DNA of 64,000 nt from Callorhinus ursinus (Eukaryota > Chordata > Mammalia > Carnivora > Otariidae), in NCBI RefSeq assembly GCF_003265705.1, contig NW_020312968.1, positions 10,310,138 through 10,374,137 of the forward strand. Reading direction: 5' to 3'. Made by a program: the position numbers and the translations under genes. The notes beneath the pieces are model-generated. The model was not told the DNA's origin and did no database searches. It saw only the letters and a list, made by a program, of their open reading frames with translations. This document shows positions 42,345-54,639 of the stretch, piece by piece (the stretch's first letter is position 1; each line of letters opens with the position of its first letter).

Positions 42345-42905
42345 GTTCTAGTTAAAACCACTGCTGGGGTACAAACCACCCCCAGACCTAATGGCTTATA
42401 ACAACCATTTTACTGTATCTTACAATTTTATGGATTGGAAATTTGGATGGGGTTTGGCTAGGTGATCCTTCTGTTCCATGTGGCATCAATAGAGGCCACT
42501 CTGTGGTACCCACCTGGCAGCTGGGCTGGTTAGAAAGGGGGCCAATTCAGTTTTACTACTTGCCTGGTGCCTTGGTGGGAGCGATCGGAAGGCTGGGTTC
42601 AGCTGTGGTTGTCCACCAGAGCATCTACACCTGGGCTTTCCAGCATGGCAGCCTCAGTGTGGTCAGGCTTCTTGTGTGGTAGCTCAGGCCTCTGGGAGCA
42701 AGTGTTCCAGTGAATAAGCAGAAAAACTGCACCATCTTTAATGACCATGGAAGTCACATAAGGACACTTCCACGCTACTCTTCTGGTTGAAGTGGTTAAG
42801 AGTCTGCCCAGATTCAAGGAGAGGGGCTAGAGACCCCACCTCTGAATGGAAAGAGTGTCAAAGAATTTGTGGCCATGGCTTAACACCAGCTCAGGAGGGG
42901 AGAGG
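42345..42905 (+). repeat. old interspersed repeat, class unresolved
   Basis: Longer copy of the repeat at 10870: 'ggtacaaaccacccccagacctaatggcttataacaacc', 'cagcatggcagcctcagtgtgg', 'aggggctagagaccccacctctgaatgg', 'agtgtcaaagaatttgtggccatgg'. Its frames (42443-42817) are therefore repeat sequence. Confidence 0.6.
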
Positions 42906-42929
42906 ATGGAGTAGCTGGGGGCAGGTAAC

Positions 42930-43135
42930 CAACATTTACTAAAGGCTTTCCATAGTTATTTCACCACAACCTGGTGAGAAAGGTATTATTTTTCTCATTG
43001 GACAGTTAAAAAAAAAAAAAAAACCTCCAAGATTAAATCATTTATAATTAACTTACACAAAATGACCGAGCTACTGAGTTACTGAGTTGCAATTTCAACC
43101 CAGATCCATCTAATTCCAACTCTGGAACTTTTTCC
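42930..43135 (-). repeat. MIR-like fragment with A-run
   Basis: 'accaacatttactaaaggctttcc..gagaaaggtattatttttctcattgg' then a run of about 17 A, then 'aaatgaccgagctactgag..ttcaacccagatcc': antisense MIR split by a homopolymer. Confidence 0.5.
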
Positions 43136-44050
43136 ATTCTACCACGATGTCCATCATAAGGAAATGAAGGAGAGTTGACCATGGCAGACAAGGCAATGAT
43201 GGGGGGTTAAAGGGAAAAAAACAAAACAAAACATGGTCTTACTTTCTTGCCCTTGGGAATAGAGTCACTGGTGGCCAAAAGGGCCTGAGTGTCCTCCTGA
43301 GGAGAAAGAACCCTTAATAACACCCCCTGAAGCCCCAGTCCCAGAGGTGCTGGATGTCCCTATCTCTTCTCCAACTCCTGATCAGCTGCCAGACAGTCTC
43401 TGCCTAAGGTCACACACCTTTGACAGTTAAAGAGGATGATGTTGATGGAACACATCTCCTATGTAATAGGCAACTCTTACATCTCTGCCTTCAGTCTCAG
43501 CTTCTCACAAAGGCACTTATAGGCCACCTCCCCTTTGATGTTCCCCCTCAGACACATTTTCGCAGTACAAGCTTCTGCTCTTCCTGCCCTCCTCAGATCC
43601 CAGAGCAGCAAGGAAACCTTCCAGTTTCCAGATCTGCATGTCAGGAGCTTGGGAGTCACTACTTTGTTACTCTGTCCAACAAGTAAACAGCTGAACAGCC
43701 TGAAAAATTCACAACTATTCTTGGATGCTTGGAGGACACTGGGCAAACCGCGGGCCCCAGGGCTGGAGAGACAAGGGTGTAGAGGGCGTCATGGTTTCCC
43801 AAAGCTGAGACTTACAAGGGGACACCGCCACAGGACCTGGTCCCATGGAGGAGAAACTGAACTGTCATTAGAGCCACTGCAGGCTCACTGTGGACCAATC
43901 TGAGAGTTAAAAACTCCAGGGGGACCTGCTGGGGTCTCCACAATATTGTGAAATTTACCTCTAGGAGCTCAAGTAGGTTCCCACTTTACTGAGAAAAATC
44001 CCCTTGGGCTTCCAGCAGGGGGAAGGGAAAAGGAACCATTTTGAAATAAA
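43136..44050. other. unassigned single-copy DNA
   Basis: Frames at 43420-43903 on both strands are open for 80-120 codons but unrecognised, with no paired splice sites. Confidence 0.35.
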
Positions 44051-44077
44051 CCAGAGTGCTCTGTTCTTTTATTAGTA

Positions 44078-44255
44078 TTATTAAAGATTTTTACTTATTT
44101 GAGAGAGAGAGACACAGAGGGAGAGGGAAAGGGAGAGGGAGAAGCAGACTGCCCACTGAGCAGAGAGCCCGACGTGGGACTCGATCCCAGGACCCCCGGG
44201 ATCATGACCTGAGCCAAAGGTAGATGCTTAACTGACCGAGTCCCCCAGGCGCCCT
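44078..44255 (-). mobile_element. Can-SINE, minus strand
   Basis: AAAGATTTTTACTTATTTGA, body, 'gggatcatgacctgagccaaaggtagatgc', end CCCCAGGCGCCCT. CAGAGTGCTCTGTTCTTT / CAGAGCCCTCTGTTCTTT flank it (44052-44069, 44256-44273). Confidence 0.96.
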
Positions 44256-44274
44256 CAGAGCCCTCTGTTCTTTA

Positions 44275-44925
44275 CAAGGGCGCCCTCAGGAACTTGACCT
44301 GCCAGGGTATTATCAGAGCCTAACTGACCTGAGAGGGAAATACCCAACCCCAGGCCAGTCTAGCCATCCTGTCTCACCTAAGAGAGGAAAAATACTGAGA
44401 AACATTTGAAGTTCTGAGTCCAGAGGCCCAGGTTCACTAAAAGACTGAGAACTAATCACAGGGCTGTAGAATGCTTCCCCTCCCCTGCACCTCACCACCA
44501 CATTCCTAAATACCTATTTACGGCAGCAGTTCCTTCTACCCGGTACATCAGGTCTGGCTATCAAGAAGAAACTACAAGGCATACTAAAAGGCAAAAAAAC
44601 CACAATATGAAGAGACAAAGCAAGCCTCACAACCAGACATGGCAGGGTTGTTGGGAATTCCAGACCAGACTGTTTCCCTGCTTCTTCTGATGGTGAGGAG
44701 ATGGTGTAGCATGATAGTTCAGTGCCTGGGCATCTTCTGTATCCTTTACTATAACCTTACAATAAACTGGTAAACACACAAAAAAGCCAGGATCTGTATT
44801 TATCCTGCTCTTGATTTTTATTTCAGTAATATCAGTGTGAATAATGCCTATTTGCAAGTTTTTTTTTGTACAAAATTGTATTAATAACAATGTTATATTT
44901 AATTAATGGAGGGTATTCATAGCTT
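44275..44925. other. unassigned single-copy DNA
   Basis: Repeat-poor. A short minus-strand frame at 44627-44890 is unrecognised. Confidence 0.35.
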
Positions 44926-44929
44926 ATAT

Positions 44930-45640
44930 TTAACCAAAATTAAAAGGCAATTTTAATGTTGTATTGCTTTATAAACTCTGAAAAGCTATTATACTCACTT
45001 AGAGTTTGTTAACTTTACCGGAATTGCCAAAATCTGGACCAAATGCATTTTGCTAATCTAATCACTGGTGGCATCAGTAGAGGAAAATAGTGTCTCAAGT
45101 TTTTTGTTTTTTTCCCCAGCAGATGTCAAAAATAAATTCCTGGTTTTACTAAAGAGTTAACTATCAGAATGTTGACAGAATCCTGTAAATACGAGAACTA
45201 GAATATTTTAAAAACAATTTGATCTCAAGTCAAACTTTCTTTATATCACAGTCTCTAGGACTTCAACCTAGGATGTTCAAACTCCTAGGAAACCTTTGCT
45301 GGTGCAGTCACACGTCCTCCGCCGGTTCCTTGGCTGTAGCGCTCACTTATATTTTACACCCACTGGCAGCAATCACAATAGTACATTACTACAAATCCCC
45401 GTCATTTTCATGATGGCCAACTTAAGTCTCCATTAAGGCAATAACAGAGGGACTAAAATCTTACGCTGGAAAAAGCTTTCCAAGGGCAAATTCTGACCCC
45501 ACAGGACTTTGACACGAGGACAGTGGCAGACACAGTGCAATGACTGATCCATCTAACAGTGGCCAGACACTAGTAGTCAATAAAATTCAAATTCTCTAAC
45601 TCGAGAGACTTGCTCAGCAATTACATACACACAAACGCCA
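44930..45640. promoter_or_regulatory. candidate conserved non-coding element
   Basis: 700 bp without any repeat signature, AT-rich at the left with AATTTTAATG and TTTTGCTAATCTAATC (homeodomain-type TAAT cores) and balanced at the right. No gene. Function is speculative; it is listed because repeat-free islands of this size are uncommon here. Confidence 0.22.
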
Positions 45641-46265
45641 TACTACGCAAAACGTACTTAAATCATTTTTGGGGTTATCATATTAAGAAAAAAGTAACAC
45701 TTAAATATCCTTATTGAGCACTGAGAACGAAGAATCTGCCTGCACATCTCTAGGGGTTCAAGGACCACGGCTGAGAGACCATTGCTCTAAAGTATCTTTG
45801 CCAGTCGTAGTCACTGTCTGGTCTTTCTTTATCTTCACTTCCTTCCTGGCTATTTCCAATCTCCAGTTGCTGTTGCCTCTCTGCGTCCCCAGTGCTCACT
45901 CTTCACACAACACACTGACTTTTCTCCTCCCTCTTGTTCACTTCTGTCATTCCTGTTGCAGCAGCTTCTCAGCCTGATCTGGCCTTCTTCCTCCTGAGTG
46001 GACATTCTCTTGGCAATTACCCAAGAGGCTTCACAACAGCGAGTGTTTTCCTCAACTTACAAGAAATGTTGGCACAGACATCAAGGGATTTGCCTGAAGT
46101 CACTCCTAGGCCAGGCACCGAGGCCACCCCTCTCACCTCCTTTTCCATATTCACTCCCCTAGACTTCGCTGAGTCCTTGAAGGCCTTACTACACACTGTG
46201 GTGAGCACCAGTCTCTGAAAAGACAGTGCCAATATGGCGGGGGTGGGGGGTGTCACAGTACTTTT
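45640..46265. other. unassigned DNA with a MER5-like remnant
   Basis: 'caaggaccacggctgagagaccattgctct' (about 45759-45790) resembles the end of a hAT-Charlie MER5 element. The rest (frames 45714-46256) is unrecognised. Confidence 0.35.
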
Positions 46266-46269
46266 TCTG

Positions 46270-46600
46270 GTTGTTGTTTATTGAGATCAGTGGCATTTGA
46301 ACATTTTTTTTGACAATTATAGTAAGATAGACATAAAATTTATCATTTTAACCATTTTTAAGTGTATAACTCCATAGTATTAAGAATATTCACACTGTTG
46401 TGCAACCACTCTCCAGAACTTCTTTTCATCTTGCAAAACTGAAATTCTATACCCATTGAACAACATCCTCTGATCTTCACCTCCCTCCAGCCCCTGGCAA
46501 CCACCATCCTACTTTCTGTCTCCATGAACTTGACTACTTTGAGTATTTTATATAAATGGAATCAGACAGTTCTTGACTTTTTGTGATTGGCCCTTCTCCC
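46270..46600 (-). mobile_element. old L1 3' UTR fragment, minus strand
   Basis: 'gatagacataaaatttatcattttaaccatttttaagtg', 'cagaacttcttttcatcttgcaaaactgaaa', 'ccctggcaaccaccatcctactttctgtctc', 'tataaatggaatca': antisense L1M 3' UTR. Confidence 0.8.
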
Positions 46601-48030
46601 TTTGACATAAAATAGTAAAGTAACCGCTCCCCACCGCTCCCTGCACATACACACACCAGATTAGCCTTAGACAATCACTGGCTTTTTGAAACAGCACTTG
46701 GGGGTTGTATGTAAAGATCTCTCCTGTTCTGAACTCCCACACACCCTGGTTCCCATCATGCTGATCTGTCAACAAGTTGAAATATTGACTCCATTCCTTC
46801 GGTTCCCAGGCTGAAAATGATTTGATTAAACCTGAAGGAAATAACTCTTATCCACGAAATGACGAGCAAGGTTTTTTACCCTTATTTGGGTTTTGGGTAA
46901 GAACTTTTGAGAATCTGATGAAAACTATGTACCCTTTCCCAGAAAAATACACAGGCACACATATTTTTGCATAGAGTTTCTGGGGTTTATATGCGCTGAT
47001 TTAATTTTAGTCCCCTCAAGAGCAGACCCTAAGATAAGTATTTGGGTACAGTAGTTTATTTGGGAGGTAATCCCGGGAAACATGAAGAGGTAAACCAGAG
47101 AAGGGAAGAAACCCAAGAAATGATGAGTTTGTTAATTAGCAGGTATCACCGTGGACAACAGAGGCTCAGTTTTTCTGGAGATCCTCTGAGACAATGTGCA
47201 GAACATACGTTGGAGTTGTGGAGTTAACCCTCCACCTGTCTTAGCCTGCTATGTTCTTGTGTAAGCATGGTCCTCCAGGCACAGAAAGCCCTAAGGCAGA
47301 AGAGACAGGTGTTTAAGTAGGCTTTGAGGTCTGTGGGAATTGTTCACTGAAGCTGAAGGTAACCCCAGGGCATGTGGGTGGGGGACACTAACACTGACAT
47401 AGATCCTGGAAATCTCATCCATGCACAGTAGTTAAGAGTCTTTGGAATAGATTTACTAATATGACTTCCAGGTGCAATAGCCTGCTTTTCTGCTCAAGCA
47501 GTGGTTAGTTTGCTTGCACTCTCAGGCCTAATTTTTTGAGCAGACATTCAAGTGAGCCCTCTCCTCAGCAGCCTATAATAGAAATCCATGCTGAGATCGT
47601 ACCCAGCCTGCACAGCTGAACACAGCCTTATCTGTGCATGGGATGTAGCTATCATTATATTCATTTTGACAACAGTGAGCAGCGAGCGAGGCCTGATCCC
47701 GTGGGCTCATTGCTTAATTCCATGGTTTGCAAGAATGACGTGCATGGTGGGGATCTGCAAAAAGCTAAATGGAAACGACCTCACTGCCACATCAGATTGA
47801 ATTCTCTGTTATTCATTTCTTCGGCCTTATAGTTAAAACCCACAGAGGAGGTGGTCAGTTTCATTAAGGAACGGACCAACAACAACATGGGGACCTTAAT
47901 GATGAAATACAAGTAAAAAAAAAAAAATCCCAAGCATGAGCGTCATAACTTTTTGGTGGTGGTTTTCCTGACTGTCACCTTGCAGGAGGTGAGAGAGAGC
48001 AGGAACAATTAGGCAGGAGCTGAGATCTTG
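46600..48030. other. unassigned DNA, possibly LTR-like in part
   Basis: About 47010-47540 ('ggtacagtagtttatttgggaggtaatcccggg..') has the look of an ancient antisense LTR or LINE end but I cannot name it. An A-run lies at 47916-47929. No gene seen. Confidence 0.35.
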
Positions 48031-48035
48031 GGTTC

Positions 48036-48430
48036 TGTTAAGGGTTGAGTTGTATCCCTCCAAAAGACATTGAAGTCCTAACCATATTATCTCTGAATAT
48101 GACCTTATTTGGAAATAATCTTTGCAGATAATCAAGTTAATGAGGTCATTAGGGTGGGCCCCAATGTAATATGATGGGATCCTTATAAAGAGAAATTTAG
48201 ACCCAGAGACAAACACACATGGAAGGAAGCATTGTGAAGACTCAAGGAGAATGCCACCTACAAGTCAAAGAACACCTGAGAACAGATTCTCCCTCACAGC
48301 CCTCAGAAGGAAGCAACTGTGCTGACATCTTGATCCCAGACATCAGCCTCCGCACTATGAGGCAGTAAATCTCTGTTGTTTAAGCCACTGTTTGTGGTGC
48401 TTTGCTACAGCAGCCCTAGGAAACTAATAA
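48036..48430 (+). mobile_element. MLT1-type MaLR solo LTR
   Basis: TGTTAAGGGTTGAGTTGTAT start, 'agtcctaaccatattatctctgaatatgacc', 'gataatcaagttaatgaggtcattagggtgg', 'tccttataaagagaaatttagaccc', 'aaatctctgttgtttaagccactg', 'gctacagcagccctaggaaactaataa'. GGTTC before and GGCTC after may be a decayed 5-bp duplication. No internal sequence: a solo LTR of an ancient ERVL-MaLR. Confidence 0.9.
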
Positions 48431-48689
48431 GGCTCCAATAAGAAACCTTAAGTCCAAGTTTGGGGAGAGGGATGGGGCAGCGAGAGGGGTAAAGACAAAG
48501 AACATAATATGGTTAAAGAACAGAGCAGGAAGTGATGTTAGGAGTCTGAACCATCACACCATGTACCTCAGATTCTCACGGGTCAGGGACCAGACTCAAG
48601 AGAGTGAAGTGCTGGCGGTGGGAGAAGGACATACTATCCACGAATGGACCTTGTTCTCCTGTCCTGGGAATGCCCTCTACCGTCCTCCA

Positions 48690-49010
48690 CCACTTTAAGG
48701 AGCTCACCCCTTGAATTCTACACCCTCTCTCCCCCTTGCCCTGACCTTGTTGAAGGGCCTCCCATGAACCTGTAACACCTAGACCTTATCCCACCAGAGG
48801 ATTTGTCCCTCTGCATTGTGGTTGCCTCCCCAGTGGTCTCCCAACTAGGTTGTTCATCTCTTTGAGGTGAGAAACCGGGTCTTTTCCATTATTGCATCCC
48901 CAGCATCATATACTATACCTGATGCATTATAGGGAGGCTCAATAAATGTTTGTTGAAGAACTGGATGGATGAATGACTGGCTGGCTGGGTGACTGGATGG
49001 GTGGGTGGAT
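48690..49010 (+). repeat. L2 LINE 3' end plus (TGGA/CTGG)n
   Basis: 'gcatccccagcatcatatactatacctgatgc..ggctcaataaatgtttgttgaag' is the sense L2 terminus, followed by GGATGGATGAATGACTGGCT-type tandem tail at about 48961-49011. Confidence 0.75.
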
Positions 49011-49204
49011 GAAAGCATAAAAGGCATGGACTTGATATTAAGACAAAAATTAGTTTGCATCTTGGGGTGGTTTAGGTATTTTCTGGGCTTGAGGTGATGG
49101 TAGGATGGGGCCCCCTAGGTAAGAACTTGGTTAGCAGGACCAGCAGTTAGGAAGGGCTGCAACAGGCTGAGCATTGCCAACACTGACTAGAGCTGTGTAG
49201 CACC

Positions 49205-49330
49205 CATTCATTTATTCATTCCTGCTCAAACATACTTGGAGCATAATAGTGTTCCAGACACTAGGGTTACAAAGATGGGGACAGCAAAATAGCCTTTACA
49301 TATCAGTGGAGGGAGAGCTTTGTAAATAAG
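49205..49330 (-). repeat. L2 LINE 3' end, minus strand
   Basis: 'cccattcatttattcattcctgctcaaacatac..gtgttccagacactagggttac' is antisense L2. Confidence 0.65.
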
Positions 49331-49479
49331 GAAGGGCGAAGGATGTATTCCCAAAGATGTTTGCTGCCTCCTTATTTATAATATCAGAAGAAATGGTTAA
49401 ATATAATATGATGTATTAATCTGATGAAATATGCAGCAAATAAAAAGGAAAAAAGAAAATCTTCAGGTAGTATTTCAGT

Positions 49480-49790
49480 TAAGACTAATTTAGGCTATGA
49501 ATGATAGAAAATTTGAAATTAGAGTGGCTATGACTGATATAAAAGCAGAAATTAGAGTAGCCTAAACAGAACTGTATTTCTTTTCATGTACACAAGGCCA
49601 GAGGTAAGCAGGCTGATAGGGTGGCTCAACAATCATCAACTTGGCTTCTTCTCTTGCTATTCCTCCATCCATAGAATGTGACTGCTCCTTCATGGCCTAA
49701 GAGCTGCTGCTGGAGCCCCAGCCATCACCTCTGCATTCCAGCATTAGGAAGAAGGAATGGATAAAGAAGTCTCTTTCTTTTATGGATACT
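49480..49790 (+). repeat. old interspersed repeat, class unresolved
   Basis: 'aactgtatttcttttcatgtacacaaggccagaggtaagcagg' and 'tggagccccagccatcacctctgcattccagc' belong to the same unassigned family as 14780-15030. Confidence 0.4.
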
Positions 49791-49799
49791 TTCAAGAAG

Positions 49800-51460
49800 T
49801 TACACATGATGTTTCTGATTTCATCCGTATCAGTCAGAGTTCGGTAGAGAGACAAGTCATTATGCGTGTTATGGGATAAAGGATTTATTATGGAAAAATA
49901 GACTTTACACTGTATGGGAAGATCTGTAGAGAGTTGGAGGGTCAGAGAAGGTGTCACCAACTGGCCGTTTTGAAAAGCCAAGCACATCAAGCTACTGGAA
50001 GGGGGCTGAGAAGGAGGAGTTCATGACAAGCTCTATACAAAGCTGCTATCGCCTCTGGAGATCCTAAGCAAGCATCTGGGGGTGAGTCAGTGGCTGCTGT
50101 TGGTCAACAGGGCCAGAAGTTCAGAAGAGGAGCTGGACATACAGCAGAAGAGAGTGACTTACAGCTGGAAACTGTTGGACACCACAGCATCCATTTGTCA
50201 CCATATTGGACAACACAATGACCGTTAGAGACTAATGACCCCTGCCTCCTAAATTTCATACAAAAAAGTTCCTTTTTTGGCCAACTACAACCTGGAACCA
50301 TACACAAAATGTAATTCTGGGAAATCTAGCTCCAAGTCTAACCAAGGTGGTGCAGTATAAACCACCACAATCCATTCTTCAACACCTGGCATGCATAAAA
50401 GAAGTCTCTCTTAAACCACACTTAATTTTCAAGTAAAGACAGTAGTGCAATCATGTTTCCATATAACATGAGGCAGCTATCTCTCATACAGCTGGAAGAT
50501 GCAAACCCTTTCCCCAAAAGAGTATACACAGAAGTTCATGTGTCATTTTTTGTTCATCACTGGATGATGTTCCAACCTCTCCTAGCTGAGAGGTTATACA
50601 TCACCTTAAGCCCTTAACTAAAACACTGATAAATAAAGTTAACTGCAATTAACACATCCTATGTTTAAAAGTAGGAGAATTAGAAAAGATTGTATACATA
50701 TACACTGTATAGTGTTTATTATGAATATGTTTATATCAAAGCAAGGAACAAACATCAATACTGCAGCCCTTATTTCTACAACTGGTCACATCATCCTAGC
50801 TGGTACTTATTACTTTCTCTTTCACTACCACAGTCCATATTTTCTTTTCCCTCAGCATGCAGTGCAGCTGGTCATAATCTTGCATGATGGGGTGTATCAA
50901 GCCTTCACTCCAGAAGGGTCTGGGTCATGAGCAATTCTGGTTGTACTGGATGTGTAGGTTTCCTTTAACATTTATCACAGGACACAGGATGGCTAACAGG
51001 CAGCCTAAAAATGTCCTATATTCCAGACATACTCTTCCCTAACTCCACTTCTTCTTGATGGTCAGAATCAATCAATCACCCAGCCAGTAAGTATTAAGAC
51101 TTTTTTGGGGGGGGGGCTTAGTTTGTTCTTTGGCATGAGTTGCCTACAATGATCAGTAGAACATGTCAGTTTCCAATTAAAAACCCACTGCTGTGTTTCC
51201 TGGTGGAAGCATTTCTCCCTTGGGATTTGCCTCTAAATCAGCAGATCCCAGTTTTGGGGAGGGGCAAAAAACAAACATTTTACTAATGGATCACCAGGGA
51301 TAGTAGAGAGAAGAGCCACTCCCATCTCTGCCCCTTGATGCCTGGCTATCAGAGAAACATCACTATATACTGGTTGGTAATTTCGAGCATATATTGCATC
51401 CCAGTGGATATTACCCTGACCCTGGAAAGAGGAGCCACATAGCTGATGTCACAACTGCAT
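49800..51460. other. unassigned, partly repeat-like DNA
   Basis: 49820-50110 ('tcagtcagagttcggtagagagac..aaaggatttattatgg') has an antisense-LTR look. 50640-51090 ('gaagggtctgggtcatgagcaattctgg..ttatcacaggacacagg') looks like an old repeat too. Neither is named. No gene seen. Confidence 0.3.
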
Positions 51461-52250
51461 CTTTTTTTTTTCAATCTAATCAAGATATAGCTGATGATTA
51501 AAAATTGTATATAGTTAGGTTATACTACTTGATGATTTATGTATACCTTGTAAAATATTTACCACAATCAAGCTAATTAAGATATCTATCAACTCACACA
51601 GTTATACTTTTTCAGTGCATGGTAAGAACACTTGGGATCTACCCTCTTAGCAAATTTCAATTATACGATGCAATATTGTTAACTATATAGCAACACTGTT
51701 GTACATTAGATCTCCAGAATTTATCTGACATAACTGAAACTCTGTACCCCTTAACCAAATCTTCCCATAACCTCTTTCCCCTGGTGTCTGGTAACCACCA
51801 TTCTCTGAGTCTGACCTTTTTAGATTCCACATGTAAGTGAGACCCGAAGTATTTGTCTTTCTGTGTCTGGCTTATTTCACTTAGCATAATGTCCTCCAGG
51901 TTCATCCAAGCTCTAAGTGGCAGAATTTCCTTCTTTTTCAAGGGTGAATAATATTCCATTATAGTTATATGTATATGTATATGTGTATATAACATTTTCT
52001 ATATATATTACATTTTCTCCCTATATATCTATATATCAGATATACATAGGTATCATATGAGATACACAGTTTCTCCACATTTTCTTCATCCATTAATACA
52101 CAGTTGTTTTCATTTTTTAGCTATTATAAATAATGCTGAAATGAACATGGAAGGATAGATATCTCTTTAAGATACTGCTTTCATTTCCTTTGGATAAATA
52201 TCCAGAAGGGGGTTTGCTGGATCATACGACCGTCTTATTTTTAATTTTTT

Positions 52251-52440
52251 AAAGGATTTTATTTATTTATTTGACAGAGAGAGACACAGCGAGAGAGGGA
52301 ACACAAGCAGGGGGAGCAGAAGAGGGAGAAGCAGGCTTCCCGCTGAGCAGGAAGCCCGATGAGGGGCTCGATCCCAGGACCCTGAGATCATAACCTGAGC
52401 TGAAGGCAGATGCTTAACGCCTGAGCCACCCAGGCGCCCC
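52251..52440 (-). mobile_element. Can-SINE, minus strand
   Basis: AAAGGATTTTATTTATTTAT, GA-rich body, 'cgatcccaggaccctgagatcataacctgagc', end CACCCAGGCGCCCC. TATTTTTAATTTTTT is duplicated exactly at 52236-52250 and 52441-52455. Confidence 0.97.
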
Positions 52441-53232
52441 TATTTTTAATTTTTTGAGCAAACTCAACATTATTTTCCATAATAACTATACCAATTTACA
52501 TTCCCACCAGCAGTGCACAAGGGTTCCCTTTTCTCCACATCCCTGCCAACACTTGTTGTCTTTTGTCTTTTTGATAACAGACTCTGACAAACATGAGGTG
52601 ATATCTCATTGTGGATTTGATTTACATTTCCCTGACAATTAGAGATGTTCAGTACCTCTTCACATACCAGTTGGTCATTTCATGATTTTCTTTTGAGAAA
52701 TGTACACTCAGGTCCTTTGCCCATTTTTAATTGGATCCTTTTCTTGCTATTGAGTTGTGGTCCTCATATATTTTGGATATTAACCCCTTATCAAATATAT
52801 ATGGTTTGCAAACATTTTCTCCCATCCTGTGGTTGTCTTTTTATTCTGTTGATGGTTTCCTTTGCTGTGCAGAAGCTTTTCAGTTTGATGCTATCCCATT
52901 TGTCTATTTTTGTTTTAGTTGCCTGTACTTTTGGGGTTATGTTCAAAAAGTCGTTACCCAGACCAAGATTGAGAAGCTTTTCTCTATTTTTCTTCTAGAA
53001 GTTTTATGGTTTCAGGTCTTACCTTTAAGTCTTTAATCCATTTTGGGTTGACTTTTGTATGTGGTATACGGGTCTAATTTCATTCTTCTGCATGTGAATA
53101 TACAGTTTTCCTAACCTTGTTCATCGAAGAGACTACTCTTTATTGTGTGTTCTTGGCACTCTTGTCAAAGATCAGTTGACCATAGATGCATGGCTTTATT
53201 CCTGGGTGTTCTATTCTGTTCCATTGGTCTGT

Positions 53233-53272
53233 GTATTTGTGCGTGTGTGTGCGCGCGCGCGTGCGTGTGTTA
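53233..53272 (+). repeat. (TG)n(CG)n alternating tract
   Basis: GTGTATTTGTGCGTGTGTGT then GCGCGCGCGCGTGCGTGTGT: alternating purine-pyrimidine with a CG-rich core, a Z-DNA-prone sequence inside the fossil L1. Confidence 0.9.
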
Positions 53273-53353
53273 ATGCCACTTCCACATTGTTTTAATTGCT
53301 TTAGTTTTATAATATATTTTGAAATCTGGGAATATGATGCCTCTAGCTATGTT

Positions 53354-53770
53354 TTTTTTTAATTTAAATTCGATTAGCCAACATATAGTACATCATTAAT
53401 TTCAGATGTAGAGTTCAATAATTCATTAGTTGCATATAACACACAATGCTCATCATATCACGTGCCCCCCTTAATGCCCATCATCTGATTACCCCAGCCC
53501 CCCATTCACCTCCCCTCCAGCAATCCTCAGTTTGTTTCCTATAGTTAAGAGTCTCTATGGTTTTTCTTCCTCTCTGTTTACTTCCCATTTAGTTTTCCCT
53601 CCCTTCCCCTATGATCCTCTGCGCTGTTTCTTACATTCCACATATGAGTGAAACCATATGATAATTATCTTTCTCTGGTTGACTTATTTCACTCAGCATA
53701 ATACCCTCCAGTTCCACCCATGTCGATGTAAATGGTAAGTATTCATCCTTTCTGATGGCTAAGTAATAAA
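53354..53770 (-). mobile_element. 5'-truncated carnivore L1 3' end, minus strand
   Basis: T-run, 'aatttaaattcgattagccaacatatagtacatc', 'cacacaatgctcatcatatcacgtgcccccc', 'gttaagagtctctatgg', to 'ttctgatggctaagtaata'. It sits inside the older L1, with CTAGCTATGTT on both sides (53343-53353 and about 53774-53784) as target duplication. Confidence 0.93.
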
Positions 53771-54480
53771 TACCCTAGCTATGTTCTTGATGAAGATTGC
53801 TCTGCCTACTCAGGATCTTAGCTCCATATGAATTTTAGGACTGTTTTTTTCTGTTTCTATAAAGAATGCCTTTGGAATTTAAATAGGGATTACACTGAAT
53901 CTGTAGATCATTTTGGGTAGTATGGACATTTTCACAATATGAATTATTCCAATCCATGAACATGGAATGTCTTTCTATTTATCTGTGTCTTCTTTAATTT
54001 CCTTCATCAATGTTTTATTTATTTTCAGTGTTTAATTTGTTCACCACTTTGGTTAAGTGTATTCCTACGTATTTTATTCTTTTTTTTTTTCTATTGTGAA
54101 TGGGATTGTTTTCTTGATTTCGTTTTTTTTGGATAGTTCACTGTTTGTATATAGAAATGCAACTGACTTTTGAATGTTGATTTTGTATCCTACAACTTCA
54201 TTGAATTTATTTATTAGTTCTTAGGCTTTTTGGTTGAGTCCTTAGGATTTTCTATGTATAGGATCATGTCATCTGCAAATAGAGATAATTTTACTTCTTT
54301 CTACACTTCTTTCTTTCTGATTTAGACGCCTTTTATCTCTTTTTTGTCTAATTGCTCTGACAAGGACTTCTAGTACTCTGTTGGAAAAAGCGACAAGAGT
54401 GGGTATCCTTGCTTTGCATCTTAGAGGGAAAGTTTTCAGTGTTCAGGCAGGCTGGCAATGCAGAATTGATATCTGTAGAT
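53771..54480 (-). mobile_element. old L1, minus strand (right part)
   Basis: Continuation of 51465-53350: antisense ORF2 RT region. The minus-strand FADD active-site box is intact at about 54266-54280 (CATGTCATCTGCAAA on the plus strand), though the surrounding frame has stops. Confidence 0.9.
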
Positions 54481-54639
54481 CATCTTCTTCTCTTTAAGAA
54501 ATGTGATCATATGGTATTTGGCTTAGAATTGGACTCCTTGGCTTTTCTTGGTTGAAGGGGTAACAAACTTTTCCTCCCATTTATCCCGTGAACTTTGCCT
54601 CAGATAGGTTCTCAAATGAATTGACCTTAAGTATGGGTA

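Larger units (their letters stand above)
51465..53350 (-). mobile_element. old L1, minus strand (left part)
   Basis: 3' UTR at left ('aatttatctgacataactgaaactctgtacccc', 'cttatttcacttagcataatgtcctcc'), antisense ORF2 C-terminus to the right. Interrupted by a Can-SINE (52251-52440) and continued at 53771-54480 after a younger L1 insertion. Confidence 0.9.
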
